Assembly (NCBI RefSeq): GCF_024679245.1
Contig: NC_090180.1
Coordinates: 12,313,507 to 12,377,506, forward strand
Length of the DNA stretch: 64,000 bases
Direction of reading: 5' to 3'
DNA from: Pseudorasbora parva
Taxonomy: Eukaryota > Chordata > Actinopteri > Cypriniformes > Gobionidae
The notes beneath the pieces were generated by a model that was given only the letters and a program-made list of their open reading frames with translations, made no database searches and was not told the origin of the DNA. This document shows positions 10,101 to 19,312 of the stretch, one piece after another (position 1 is the stretch's first letter; every line of letters starts with the position of its first letter). The position numbers were made by a program, and so were the translations under genes.

Positions 10101-12422
10101 TGGAATTGGTAACACAATTATTATTTTTATCAAGTGAGTGGTATTATTTAAAAAGGGGTTAAACATTAAAAAAAAAAAACTTTTCAGGAAACACTTTATA
10201 ATAACATTGTTATACGTCACTTAAAAGTTATTAATTGATGAACTAATCATTCACAAAACCTGACTATACATTCATAAATAATAAATAAGTGATATGCTAA
10301 CATTTTATTAATCTTTTGTTAATTTGGTTATAAGTCATTAATAAATTATTAGTTAATAATACATTCATAAATGATTAATAAGTGGTATGCTATACCGTAT
10401 ATCTGTATATATAAGTGATGAATAGTTTACACTGTGTTGAACACTATGTCAGTGAAGATAGACCGCTGTCATCTCTGACAGATATGGACTCTTTAACCGC
10501 TGTGCACATGATGTGAGCTTTAGTTAAAACTGGTTCACATTATCACTAGATCCCACAAATAGCACAAGTCTTTGCTGATGACTGAAAGGAGTTATCATAA
10601 CCCACTTACAATCCCCTGACAGCAAGTCATTTATATCCCCTTGATAACACATAACTTACTCTTCTTAAAAGAGTTTTAGCGTCCTGCATGTTTGTGCTTT
10701 TGAAAACAGACAAGCTTACAACTTAATGTGTTTGTTTTATATTTGTTCATCATTTGTTTAAGATTAACCATTTTTTATTGAGATTCTAAAACAATTTTGA
10801 CCAACACTTCAATGATTTATAAGTGATAAATGTATCAACGAATTACTAATCAAACATCTACTATTGATCTGTTTTGATTTAGATCATGATTTAATGCTAT
10901 TATAAAGCGTTACCATTTTTCAGTTATCAACAGAAGATGAAATCTACTGATTTTTTTTACACATTTTCTGTGCTGATTTTACTAAAAATAAATATTAGTG
11001 GAATTCGGCGGAATGGATTTAGACACCTGTGACCTTATTACATAAGTATTACTGCACCACCGCATTTGAGTGTTGCTAAATGCTGCTGAAGAACTATAGC
11101 CTGGTGACTTTTGCTTTTAATTTGTTATCAGTAAACCATAACTTTTTTTTACTGTCTGTATATTTTTGTATATGTAAACATTTTATAAAAGCAATAAGCC
11201 CCATGAAGCCATGGTTTACTAATTTTAGAACAGATTAGGGGGGTTAGCTTTTCTAAAGTAGCTGTAAACCACAGCTTCTTGAAGCTTATTGCTTTAAAAT
11301 GGCACTGCATTCTAGACACTTATAAGTAATAAGGATGTGTAGAACTTTGTGAATGACGGATGTCTCAAATCTGTGGCGCTTCCTGTGGTGTTTTACTATG
11401 TAGACCTAGTTTTCGGTAATACATTTTATACAAAAAAAAATCTATAATTGACAAAAAAAATCCCAGCATAATAGCTGATAATAGTTCGTATTTATCTCTT
11501 ACCAGTGACTGAAGAGTTTGGACTGTTGTACAGACTGCCAGACAGCAAGTCATCTGAGCTTCTCTAGAAAGACACAGATGTACACTGCAAATTCAGTAAA
11601 TCATTCAAATGATTAAAATGTAGTATTAACTCATATAACGGTTATATGTATCCATTATCACATTACAGAGTTTAATCCAAGATAATATGGGGTCTCTGCT
11701 GATTAACTCTCTCAGATATGCTTTGATAAAGCCTGTAAAATTAAGGGAAGGCGAGAAAGGCACAAAACACTTACCTTCACACCAACTGCAACATCGCTTG
11801 CAATGCTGAAGGGAGAAAACAGAAAAAAATTAAAGTTTCACTAAATCACATTCACATTGATGCCACTGGTACACTCATTTCTCAATAACACATTATTTAC
11901 TATTTACAGTAGTATTGTCAGCAGTTTGTTATAATAAGCGTGTTAAATCTCACATACAAATGGATTGTGAAAAACAGCAATATTCGGTAATGAAACATTT
12001 ATATTCAGCTCGCGGATGGAGCGAGTGACCGTTACATTCAAACAAAGGGAATAGGACGCGCCCGCACGCGCAACTACTGTGTTAGCCGCTGAGCTAACGT
12101 TAAACGACATAACGTTACACATCCCTGTTGTTCATATAACACGAAACACTTTATACGCTTATTTTAAATTACTCCGTATATTGTTATTTGATTTACTGTA
12201 CATGCATAATATGACATCTAGTAAGCGGTAAAATATGGTTTGTGGAGCTAGCGCGCATTTGTTATTATTAGCCAATGTTGGCTGATGCATCACTGGTCTG
12301 CGTGAGCGGCCCTGTCAGAACGCGAAGATTGCGACTAACCTCGCTCCAAAATGATCTTAAAATACCTTCAAAATGGCATATTTTCCACTTAATCCGTAAA
12401 CAACCCAACCTTACCCGTCCAT
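220..12422 (-). CDS. ptbp2: Polypyrimidine tract-binding protein 2, 5' part (ten coding exons)
   Basis: PTBP2 is a nuclear RNA-binding splicing regulator that binds UCUU/CUCUCU-rich pre-mRNA and controls neuronal exon use. Ten exons joined at GT/AG boundaries give 1,039 coding nt (346 codons plus 1 nt) with no stop. In order: N-terminus beginning [14 protein letters not shown] with basic NLS-type clusters (KR near residue 13, KK near 40), RRM1 about residues 54-130 ([25 protein letters not shown]), a linker, RRM2 about 172-247 ([16 protein letters not shown]), a linker with nine alanines, and the start of RRM3 ([11 protein letters not shown], then [11 protein letters not shown]). PTBP2 is chosen over PTBP1/PTBP3 from family knowledge: [19 protein letters not shown] and the linker wording fit PTBP2, where the paralogues have LTSLN. 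The remainder of RRM3 and RRM4 lie beyond base 1. Whether this is the 2a or 2b fish copy is not resolvable here. Confidence 0.93.
254..330 (-). promoter_or_regulatory. ptbp2: Pyrimidine-rich 3' splice-site region of ptbp2 exon 10
   Basis: In the transcript sense, the 75 nt before the 34-nt exon are strongly pyrimidine-rich with repeated UCUU and CUCU words, the known binding motifs of PTB proteins. Downstream of the exon (about 120-219) the intron also carries UAUCUCUUUUUG and UUUUUUCUCUUUC. Motifs on both sides match the arrangement of PTB-repressed exons. Binding is inferred. Confidence 0.6.
1209..1288 (-). repeat. (GA)40 microsatellite, (UC)40 in the ptbp2 transcript
   Basis: Forty uninterrupted GA units on the plus strand, inside a purine-rich block from about 1,030 to 1,400. 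The gene is on the minus strand, so its pre-mRNA carries (UC)40 here, about 950 nt upstream of the regulated exon 10. See the findings for its possible role. Confidence 0.95.
2690..3025. mobile_element. Harbinger-type MITE (copy 1)
   Basis: Inverted ends of nearly 30 bp begin GGCCCCGATCACACAGAACG and are mirrored at the right end. They are flanked by direct TTA trinucleotides (2687-2689, 3026-3028), the duplication typical of PIF/Harbinger. 336 bp, no coding capacity. A diverged copy lies at 51,175-51,495. Confidence 0.75.
3905..4230 (+). mobile_element. Degenerate tRNA-derived SINE with internal (GT)n
   Basis: A box-B-like stretch (gcgggttcgattgtc, about 3944-3958) is followed by the common fish SINE body: 'gagcaaggcacctaacccc' and 'cggatgggttaaatgcag'. 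The A box is poorly kept. A 34-unit GT repeat (4053-4120) has expanded inside the body. Confidence 0.6.
4053..4120. repeat. (GT)34 microsatellite
   Basis: Pure GT dinucleotide run of 68 bp inside the SINE; in the ptbp2 transcript it reads (AC)34. Confidence 0.95.
5176..5291 (-). CDS. ptbp2: ptbp2 coding exon 9 (polyalanine linker, start of RRM3)
   Basis: 116 nt, acceptor CTCTGTAG, donor GTCAGTA. It reads AISPLS, nine alanines (seven consecutive GCG codons, then GCT GCA), GRVALSG and [11 protein letters not shown], the first strand of RRM3. The alanine linker matches the family; the GCG run is a pure codon repeat. Confidence 0.94.
6353..6551 (-). CDS. ptbp2: ptbp2 coding exon 8 (end of RRM2, linker)
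   Basis: 199 nt, acceptor CTTTCATTAAAG, donor GTATGTTAG. It encodes [37 protein letters not shown] and the acidic/proline linker, ending SLLG across the junction. The LVNLN wording supports PTBP2 over its paralogues. Confidence 0.95.
6876..6986 (-). CDS. ptbp2: ptbp2 coding exon 7 (middle of RRM2)
   Basis: 111 nt (37 codons), acceptor TGTTCTCTCTTAG, donor GTGAGTG. It reads [18 protein letters not shown] then [18 protein letters not shown], the conserved RRM2 core of PTB proteins. Confidence 0.95.
7104..7265 (-). CDS. ptbp2: ptbp2 coding exon 6 (linker and start of RRM2)
   Basis: 162 nt (54 codons), acceptor TTCTGAAG. It encodes [13 protein letters not shown], a variable linker, and [19 protein letters not shown], the first strand and helix of RRM2. 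Donor is GTCACT, weak against the GTRAGT consensus, but the reading frame joins correctly to the next exon. Confidence 0.93.
7382..7525 (-). CDS. ptbp2: ptbp2 coding exon 5 (second half of RRM1)
   Basis: 144 nt (48 codons) between an AG acceptor and donor GTTAG. It reads [18 protein letters not shown] (RNP1-type strand and second helix of RRM1) and ends [16 protein letters not shown], as in PTBP2. Confidence 0.94.
7701..7873 (-). CDS. ptbp2: ptbp2 coding exon 4 (first half of RRM1)
   Basis: 173 nt, acceptor TTTGACAG, donor GTATGTG. It encodes [14 protein letters not shown], then [10 protein letters not shown] (RRM1 first strand, RNP2) and [19 protein letters not shown], almost identical to other vertebrate PTB proteins. 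Ends in phase 0. Confidence 0.95.
7874..11502. other. ptbp2 intron 3: AT-rich, with a MITE and repeat-like islands
   Basis: About 8,000-8,900 and 9,830-10,180 are AT-rich with no recognisable element. About 8,940-9,790 is higher in complexity and has open frames on both strands, but these show no recognisable domain or paired splice sites and look like an old transposon remnant. A MITE occupies 10,187-10,914. Confidence 0.6.
10187..10914. mobile_element. MITE with GGTAACRCTTTATAATA-type ends
   Basis: The left end (ggaaacactttataataac) is mirrored by the right end (ttataaagcgttacc). The interior is made of repeated 'attaataaatgattaat' words without coding capacity. Non-autonomous DNA element in ptbp2 intron 3. 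Confidence 0.6.
11503..11563 (-). CDS. ptbp2: ptbp2 coding exon 3
   Basis: 61 nt between an acceptor ending TTTCTAG and donor GTAAGAG. It reads [20 protein letters not shown] plus one base, equivalent to the RGSDELLS region of other PTBP2 proteins. The downstream intron is 3.6 kb and holds a MITE. Confidence 0.88.
11775..11805 (-). CDS. ptbp2: ptbp2 coding exon 2
   Basis: 31 nt between acceptor TTCTCCCTTCAG and donor GTAAGTG. Joined to exon 1 it reads [10 protein letters not shown], matching the start of vertebrate PTB proteins. It ends in phase 0 after codon 13. Confidence 0.88.
12415..12422 (-). CDS. ptbp2: ptbp2 coding exon 1 (start codon)
   Basis: Only 8 coding nt, ATGGACGG, followed by donor GTAAGG. 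The start was chosen because it reads MDG into the next exon, the conserved PTB N-terminus, and has G at -3 and G at +4, a good vertebrate start context. Sequence upstream in the transcript sense (12423 onward) is 5' UTR. Confidence 0.85.
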
Positions 12423-12560
12423 TGCAGGAAAACGTTCTTCACGGTGTGATACTGATCGCAGGAGCAGAGGAGCTTTCGACACACGCGCGGAACTATGCAA
12501 AATGGAGGAGAGTCTGTTATTCACGGAGTCACCCGAACACACCCGAGGCACCGCCGAACC
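12423..12560 (-). promoter_or_regulatory. ptbp2: ptbp2 5' UTR and proximal upstream region (extent inferred)
   Basis: Sequence directly upstream of the ptbp2 start codon in the transcript sense is pyrimidine-rich with several CpG sites around 12,450-12,560. No TATA box is evident. The transcription start cannot be placed from sequence; a further non-coding exon farther right is possible. Confidence 0.4.
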
Positions 12561-13495
12561 GACGAGCACTAAATGTTAGTCACAAACAAGAAAATAAAAA
12601 ACAATCATTATGGGGTTTTGCAGCACAGCTAGCTGCATTATTATCATTAACTGCGTACAAGTTTAGGCCAAATATACTTAGACTTTGATATCAGTTTAAG
12701 TAGGTAAGCCTACTTAGGTTATTTTTGAGAAATGCATAAAAGGTAGCCTGAACGCAGGACCTTATTTTTAGATTAAAAGAAGTATAGTCTACAACTAATA
12801 ACACACTTGAATACAATTATTTTCGTAAGGGTTAATTATTTTAACCAAATAAAGAATTCATTAAAATGTAAAACAAAACAAAAATTGTAATGTAATGTTA
12901 AAAAAGTGCATTGTTGTAAAAGCAGAACTGAGATCTGAAAATGTCTTTATACAAGACTGTAGTTTTGGTAGATTATTTTAGGCCCATATCTAAATTTACT
13001 GCTACAGTTTGTCAGGGCATCTTAATTCTACACTGAAGAAAAATGTAATTTGTACAGAACAATGCCATAGTAAACATCTATTAGTGCATGACATATTATT
13101 TAAATATTTTTTTCTTATTTTTGAAATAAGCATTTATTAAAATAATTCATTAAACATTTAGAATAGTGCCATGCTTGTTATGATGATGTTGTGCATGACT
13201 GTTGTGCATTGTGCATGATGCTGTGCACCGTCTACATGTATTGGGCATGATTTATGAACAGGCCACTTACAGTGATCTCTGATTGATCATGTGGCTTTCT
13301 AATGCACCACCTGCACAACAGTGGTGTTTATCAGAACATTTTAGGTTAAACAAGGAGATTTAAGTTTATCCCAAATTACTGGAAACATTGTCACCGTATT
13401 GTTTATGGTTGTTTTTACTGTAAAATGAACAGAATATTTTTTTCACATCTTTGAATGAAAAATGTTTTGTGAGAAAAAGGGTGTCAAAAGTGTAT
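12561..13495. other. Upstream flank of ptbp2, nothing recognised
   Basis: AT-rich sequence with short A/T homopolymers; no long open frame, inverted repeat or RNA gene was seen. Confidence 0.5.
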
Positions 13496-13504
13496 TTTTA
13501 GGTG

Positions 13505-13682
13505 TACAACAGCTTGTTGCTGGGGCAGGATCCATAAAAGAACATTGTTTTACCTTTTGTACACCTAAAAGGTGCATATTTGCTTCTTAAATTTGTACCT
13601 TTAAGTACTATGAATCTTTTTGTGGTAAAAAGGGTACAGATTCGTCCTTTTAAGGGCACTGCCCCAGCAACAAGCTGTTGCA
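13505..13682. mobile_element. Short palindromic MITE
   Basis: ACAGCTTGTTGCTGGGGCA near the left end is exactly mirrored as TGCCCCAGCAACAAGCTGT near the right end. The interior has 'gtacctttaagtact'-type words; a related fragment lies near 53,270-53,345. Confidence 0.75.
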
Positions 13683-13849
13683 CACCCAAAGATACAATTT
13701 TGACATAAGCATGGAAAACGAAGTACTCAAAAATCAACTTGAGCAACCTTTTGTGTTTTGCTCAGCGACCCTTTAAACGATGTTGCAGATTGCCGTAAGA
13801 TCATCACACTTCACTGTTCTGAGAGCCCACAGGGAAAATGCAATCATTC

Positions 13850-16200
13850 GCTGGACGGAGGGGGCCCAGTCGGCTTCAACTGACCACAGATGAAAAGATG
13901 TTTACTACACATTTCTGCACCAAATGTAACAGCTTGGCCTGAGCATCATTATATACCCTGTATTGATTTCCAATAGCCAGCACATGATGTGACTGTTGCC
14001 TCTGGGGCCTTGGTCACCAAGTGAATTGGGAGCTTGCAGTCCTTTGTCACTGAATCAGATTATTGATGAGAGAAGTGGGCCTTCTGGCTATAGTGTTTCA
14101 TATAACCTTTACCTAACCCTCCTCTGCTTGTCCAACACCAGTTTGGCCGTCTGTGGAAAACTGCCAGTCCTTGCGGGTGTCCACTATTTCTGTGAACCTT
14201 GCAGAAACCAAACAGAGCTAATGCTATTGGTAAGAGGTCGCAGTGTGAATATACATGACTCTGTGGTTACCGTAAGGTTTGCTGCAGGGCTCGATCTGCC
14301 ATGGTTACCTGATATAGCGTTTCCTTAATTATTCAAACAGTGCTGTGCATCTCATTTAGCTTGAACTCAGGTGAACTGTTCGATACGGTGAACCTGCTGA
14401 CCCCTCTGTAATCACTACAATCTGTTTGCCTCTGTTGATTAAAGCCTTTTACAACATTCTCAGAAAGCCTGTATGGACCCAGAGGACTGGGAAGGGTAAT
14501 AACGACACAAACAGGACCATAAACAGGACCCTTTTCAAGCCTGAGTCTTTTTGTAACAGTCCCTTTTGTCGATAGTCATTTCATATTAATAAAGAATGCT
14601 TTTTACCCTCTTTAAATAGTTAATATCTTTGACCGTGACCTTGAATCTGACTTCCTTTTGTAATATAACTTATTTCTCCCTGTATTCATATTTGGATTAG
14701 TCTGCCCATGCTTGTAATTCAAATCCACAGGTGAGCTGTTTTCAATTTCATTTCTTGTTTCTTGTTATTAGTGCATCAGCTTTGTGAAAGCAGTCCAAAT
14801 GTGTATAAAGCATATTTCTGTTCTTATATGAATAACATTGTGCAGTTTGTTCACACAAAAAAGAACACAAAAGATGATTTTATTTATATACAAAACTACT
14901 CAGACCATAGCAGTATTTTCGATGAAAGGAATGAAAATGAAGCTGTGAGGGATAAAAGTACAGTGTGTTCAATAGATTGTACTGTAGTTTAACAACGTGC
15001 CAGTTATTCAGCTGATGAAACAGCTTTCCAAAAAACCTTTGTGAAGACAAAAGCTCCATAATGTGATGGCAGTTGAATCCAGTGCGTTCCATTGAAAAGA
15101 CTAAGAGTCTAAGGTCTATTGGAACCCATTGATATTTTATGGACAAAAAACAGAGAAATCTTTGAAATTTTACTTTTTTATATTCTATATAGAAGAAAGA
15201 AAAGCATATGGGTTTGAAACAACATGAGGGTGACTTAAAGACGGACTTTTTATTTTAGTTTAATTTGTAGTCATTTTTGCACGCTTTTCTCATTTTATTA
15301 GTTTTATTTAATATTTATATATCTTTAATGAAATTTTATTTCAGTTTTTCAGATTGTATACTATATAACAGTTAACAATAACAATACTGATAACTGATGA
15401 CAGATTTGTATTTTTTTTTAAACTATTCCTTTATTTTCTTCAACGTGTTTTTACTGGATGCTTGGAAACTTGACAAGGACTTAGTACTCTATACTAATCA
15501 ATTTGTGATTACTTTTCACTTCTGAATCAAATTATATAAAGTCTGGAAATTACTTATAGATGTTAATTAAAGCCCTCATTAGAGTGCTCAATAAAGAGTT
15601 AATAGTTCCCTTTAAAGATTAAGTTATATTCTGTGCCGTCCTTCTTCTGTGGCCCATATTCAATAGGCTCTCTGAATGCAGGTTAAATTAATCCATTCTT
15701 TATTCCAATTAGATGCCAGGGTCTTTTTGTTCTCTTACTCTTTGTTGTCCTTGGTCCTTTGGTGTAGTATTACACCCCTGTATTGTTCTTCTGTGACCTC
15801 TACAAAAATAACCCAACAACTGAGATCTATGTGCTGATTGTGAGAGAGAAAAATAAATACACAGATGTTTATGGTCAGCTTCTTCTGATGTGGACAGTTC
15901 CCTCAGTTGTAAGAAAACATCAGTTGATGTGAAAAAAAGAAAGTGCCATTATCAGGTGAACACCCAGATATTACACTCACAGTCTTGTTGAGCCGCGTGG
16001 CCTTTGGGAGTGACGGCTTGTGATTTCAGACGTGTCTGTTGAAATGTCAGGGCACTTCACATTTCCGCCCCGCTTCCCTCAACAGGCCACCACCTCATCT
16101 TGCAGACAGGACAGTAGTGTTCAGATTTCCTCCGCTGGCCTGCCATGCACTGCTCTGCTATAATGGGCTGTGTCCACTAGGCTCCTGACCCTGCTTGATG
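13850..16200. other. Unique intergenic DNA with a higher-complexity block
   Basis: About 13,850-14,330 is low in repeats and balanced in base content, unlike the AT-rich DNA around it, and could be a conserved noncoding block. No splice-flanked open frame was found. The rest is AT-rich with no recognisable element. Confidence 0.35.
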
Positions 16201-16248
16201 GATGAGGTTTAACATATAGTAGAAGACAGCAGATGGGGCCCCCCCACA

Positions 16249-16250
<2 letters not shown>

Positions 16251-16299
<49 letters not shown>
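16251..16299. repeat. (AC)n microsatellite
   Basis: About 24 pure AC units preceded by a short C run. Confidence 0.95.
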
Positions 16300-16300
<1 letters not shown>

Positions 16301-16544
16301 GAAAAATACCTTGAGGTAATGGTTTGTTGTGCTCATTTACAAATAATTTTATTGTAATTTTTGAGCTGTAATTGCCATATTTTAGTGAAATTCTGCTGCA
16401 CTTCCAGAAATCAAATGAATGTTTCAAGAATTAAATGTCAGGTTTTAATCTAAAAGCTGTAGCTCAAACAGTATGGCACTAGCAATGCCCCAGTAAGCAA
16501 AAGCCGTCATTTCACCGTCTCGGTTAGCCACAGACCCATACACT

Positions 16545-16935
16545 ATATTGCCAAAAGTTTTGGGATGTCTGCTTTTACAAGCATATGATATCCCATTCTT
16601 AATCCATTGGGTGTAATATGGAGTTGTCCCACCCTTTGCAGCTATAACAGCTTCAACTCTTCTAAGCTTTCCACAAGGTTTAGGAGAGTGTTTGTGGGAT
16701 TTTTTCACCATTCCTCTAGAAGCACATTTGTGAGGTCAGGCACTGATGTTGGATGATCAGGTTGATGTCAGGACTCTGTGCAGGCCAGTCAAGTTCACTC
16801 ATTCATGTCTTTATGGACGTTGCTTTATGCACTGGTGTGCAATCATGTTGGAACAGGAAGGGGCCATCCCCAAACGGTTCCCACAAAGTTGGGAGCATGA
16901 AATTGTCCAAATTGTCTTGGTATGCTGATGCATTA
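16545..16935 (-). pseudogene. Tc1 transposase C-terminal relic
   Basis: Minus-strand reading gives KLRRVEAVIAAKGG near 16,620-16,680, the conserved C-terminus of Tc1 transposases. Diverged remains of the catalytic half continue to about 16,935, where a TTAA-type element interrupts. Not functional. Confidence 0.75.
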
Positions 16936-16936
16936 T

Positions 16937-17533
16937 CTGCTGTTTCCCTGCCAGCGGTTTAAAACAAAGTTTTGACATGTAGTAATGTAATAGCCCATAA
17001 AATATTTTGTTTATGAATATCTTAGCATGCAATATATCAAAAGAAAGAGCTGACCCTCTTCTTTTAAACAAAAATCAATGCTTCATGCATTCCGTTTTGA
17101 TCAAAACTTGAATATGAATACGTTACATAAAAAAGCAACATTTTGAACAAAAAGCTGATAAAATCAATTTTTTGTCAAAAACTGCATTCAGATCAGATTC
17201 AGAACCATTATCAAGCACAGATGGAGTTTGGAGTCCATCAACACCCCTTATACTTGCAACGTCCTGTAGCTCCTCCTGGGTTGACATTTCATACAGTAAC
17301 ATTAGATAGTTTTGATTTATATGATGTTTAAAGTTGATGATCATGTTATTTATCATGTGCATCTGCTTACATACGATCGCTAGTCTTCCTCACGCGTGTT
17401 TTGATCAGGAGGTTCTGTACTCTTTCAGAAGATGTGTAATAGCACCCCCTAGTGTATAACAGTAAAAACACAGAAACCTGAAAAAGCCTTTTCTCACAAA
17501 TAACAGAATATTACAGATTTGGTGGGGAAAGAG
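16937..17533. mobile_element. piggyBac-like MITE inserted in the Tc1 relic
   Basis: Lies between TTAT (933-936 of 16 kb, probably a mutated TTAA) and TTAA (17,534-17,537). The left end CTGCTGTTTCCCTGCCA resembles the inverse of the right end GGTGGGGAAAGAG. Removing it rejoins Tc1 sequence on both sides. About 597 bp, with no credible ORF. Confidence 0.55.
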
Positions 17534-18086
17534 TTAAGAGTTACTTTCACTGGAACTAAGGGGCCAAGCCCAACCCCTGAAAAACAACCCCACACCCTAA
17601 TCCTTCCTCCACCAAACTCTACACTTGGCACAATGCTGTAGGGATGGGTATAGTTAAGGTTTTAACGGTATGACTACTCTTACCGATACTCGATCCGGTA
17701 CTTTAACGGTATCCTTATCGGTTATTTTTGTTAGACTTTATTATAATAAAAAGAAAACTTAAGAAAATAATTAACATTGTTGTTTATTTTGCTATAGATA
17801 TTTTACATGTTCAGATTATAAAGCAATGTTTGAATATGAATATTAATACAAAATGAATATTAAACATCTATCACCAGTGCATTTTTAGAGGCATTTTTTG
17901 ATTTATATATGCATACGATAAAAACAAGAAACAAAGTACAAACAAATGGTCAAATAAATACAGTAAATATACATTAAAACAAATATACAAATAAAATGCG
18001 GTGCTTTAATCTCAGGCAGGTCTACTAACATTATTGTTTGGGAATGACCTACAAAAGACATCTATCAAAAAAGAAAATAAAATAAA

Positions 18087-19308
18087 AGTCTTTAGTTTTA
18101 TTATATTTATAAAAGAAATATAGGCTGTACCGAGTCTTTCCGGGAAAAACCGAGAGCCTGGAGGCGTATCATGTGGGCGGAGCTAAAGAATGACGAGCGC
18201 GCAGCTACAGCACAAGAGCTTCTGAAAGCTGACATCCTCAAGCGTGGAGATGAAAATATTACCCTAAATAAACCATGGCTATCCGATTCAACTAACAAAG
18301 ATATGATACAGAATCAGATCCGGAGGCTGAAATAAATTGAACAGGAGAAGCAACAACAGCAGGACGTCTGTCTCTGTGGTATGTACTGTATTTAGTGGCC
18401 TGTCAACATTTGTGTGTCTTCACTCGTTTATGAGGACATGATTCGGTTTATGGACTATTGTATGCGACTAAACAAGCAAAACGGTTTTGCACGTCAGAAT
18501 AGTGTAACGTTATACATAGAACAACAATGGAGTCCGTTAGCGCATTTGAATGATGAAGCATGCTTTGTGAAAACGCTAGGTTTATGTTTGGGTGGTTTTC
18601 CAATAAACAAACTGACACCTATAGTGGTCAGCTAAACAAATGTATTTAAACATACACCATAGATCGCATGCTCCACTGATAAATTAACTAATGTTATACA
18701 CGATCGTGTTGTTTACTGATGTTTACTTACGCGACGATAGCAACAGCATAGACATTTGAAGCAGTTTTACTCACCGCTTGCTTCCAAAGCAGGACCGTGA
18801 ACCTTTATCGTTGGCACAGGAGATCCACTTTTGCGACCGAAGCGTAACTTATGTTGTGATGCTTCCCGTCATTTCTGCGTTCAAATTGGTTCAAATGCAG
18901 TGCTGACTTCCCAGAATGCTGTGCTGAAGCGTTGAATTCGCTTGATGTCACCCATAGGAATAAAGTGGCACGCGGCGCAACAGACGTGTTGCACAGACTA
19001 GTGGATCTTCTGCACCTGAGAGCAGTGTTTATGGGCGGCGTGCATCTAGTCACACGCGCACACCTTTCCAGGAGAAGAGCCCGTACGGCCCATACAAGGA
19101 CCTTCCGCTCTATTGACGTCAAACGGACCCATACTTGAAAAAAACTCTCCGAAACTTGTGAGAAACCGGAAGGAGCATTTTTGACAGAGAAATACTGCAT
19201 CAAACGTCCAACTTAGTTTTTGAAACTTTGACTATGTTTAGGATGGGAATCCAAGTCTTTAACAGTGTAAAAAGCTCAGTATGCATGAAACAGCATTTCA
19301 CCCCCCCT
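18087..19308 (-). mobile_element. TTAA MITE family, copy D (reversed, truncated)
   Basis: The right end TTTCACCCCCCCT abuts TTAA (19,309-19,312). Sequence matches copies A-C in reverse orientation and includes the 127-nt segment that A and B lack. The far end is missing beyond 'aagtctttagttttatt' at about 18,087. Confidence 0.8.
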
Positions 19309-19312
19309 TTAA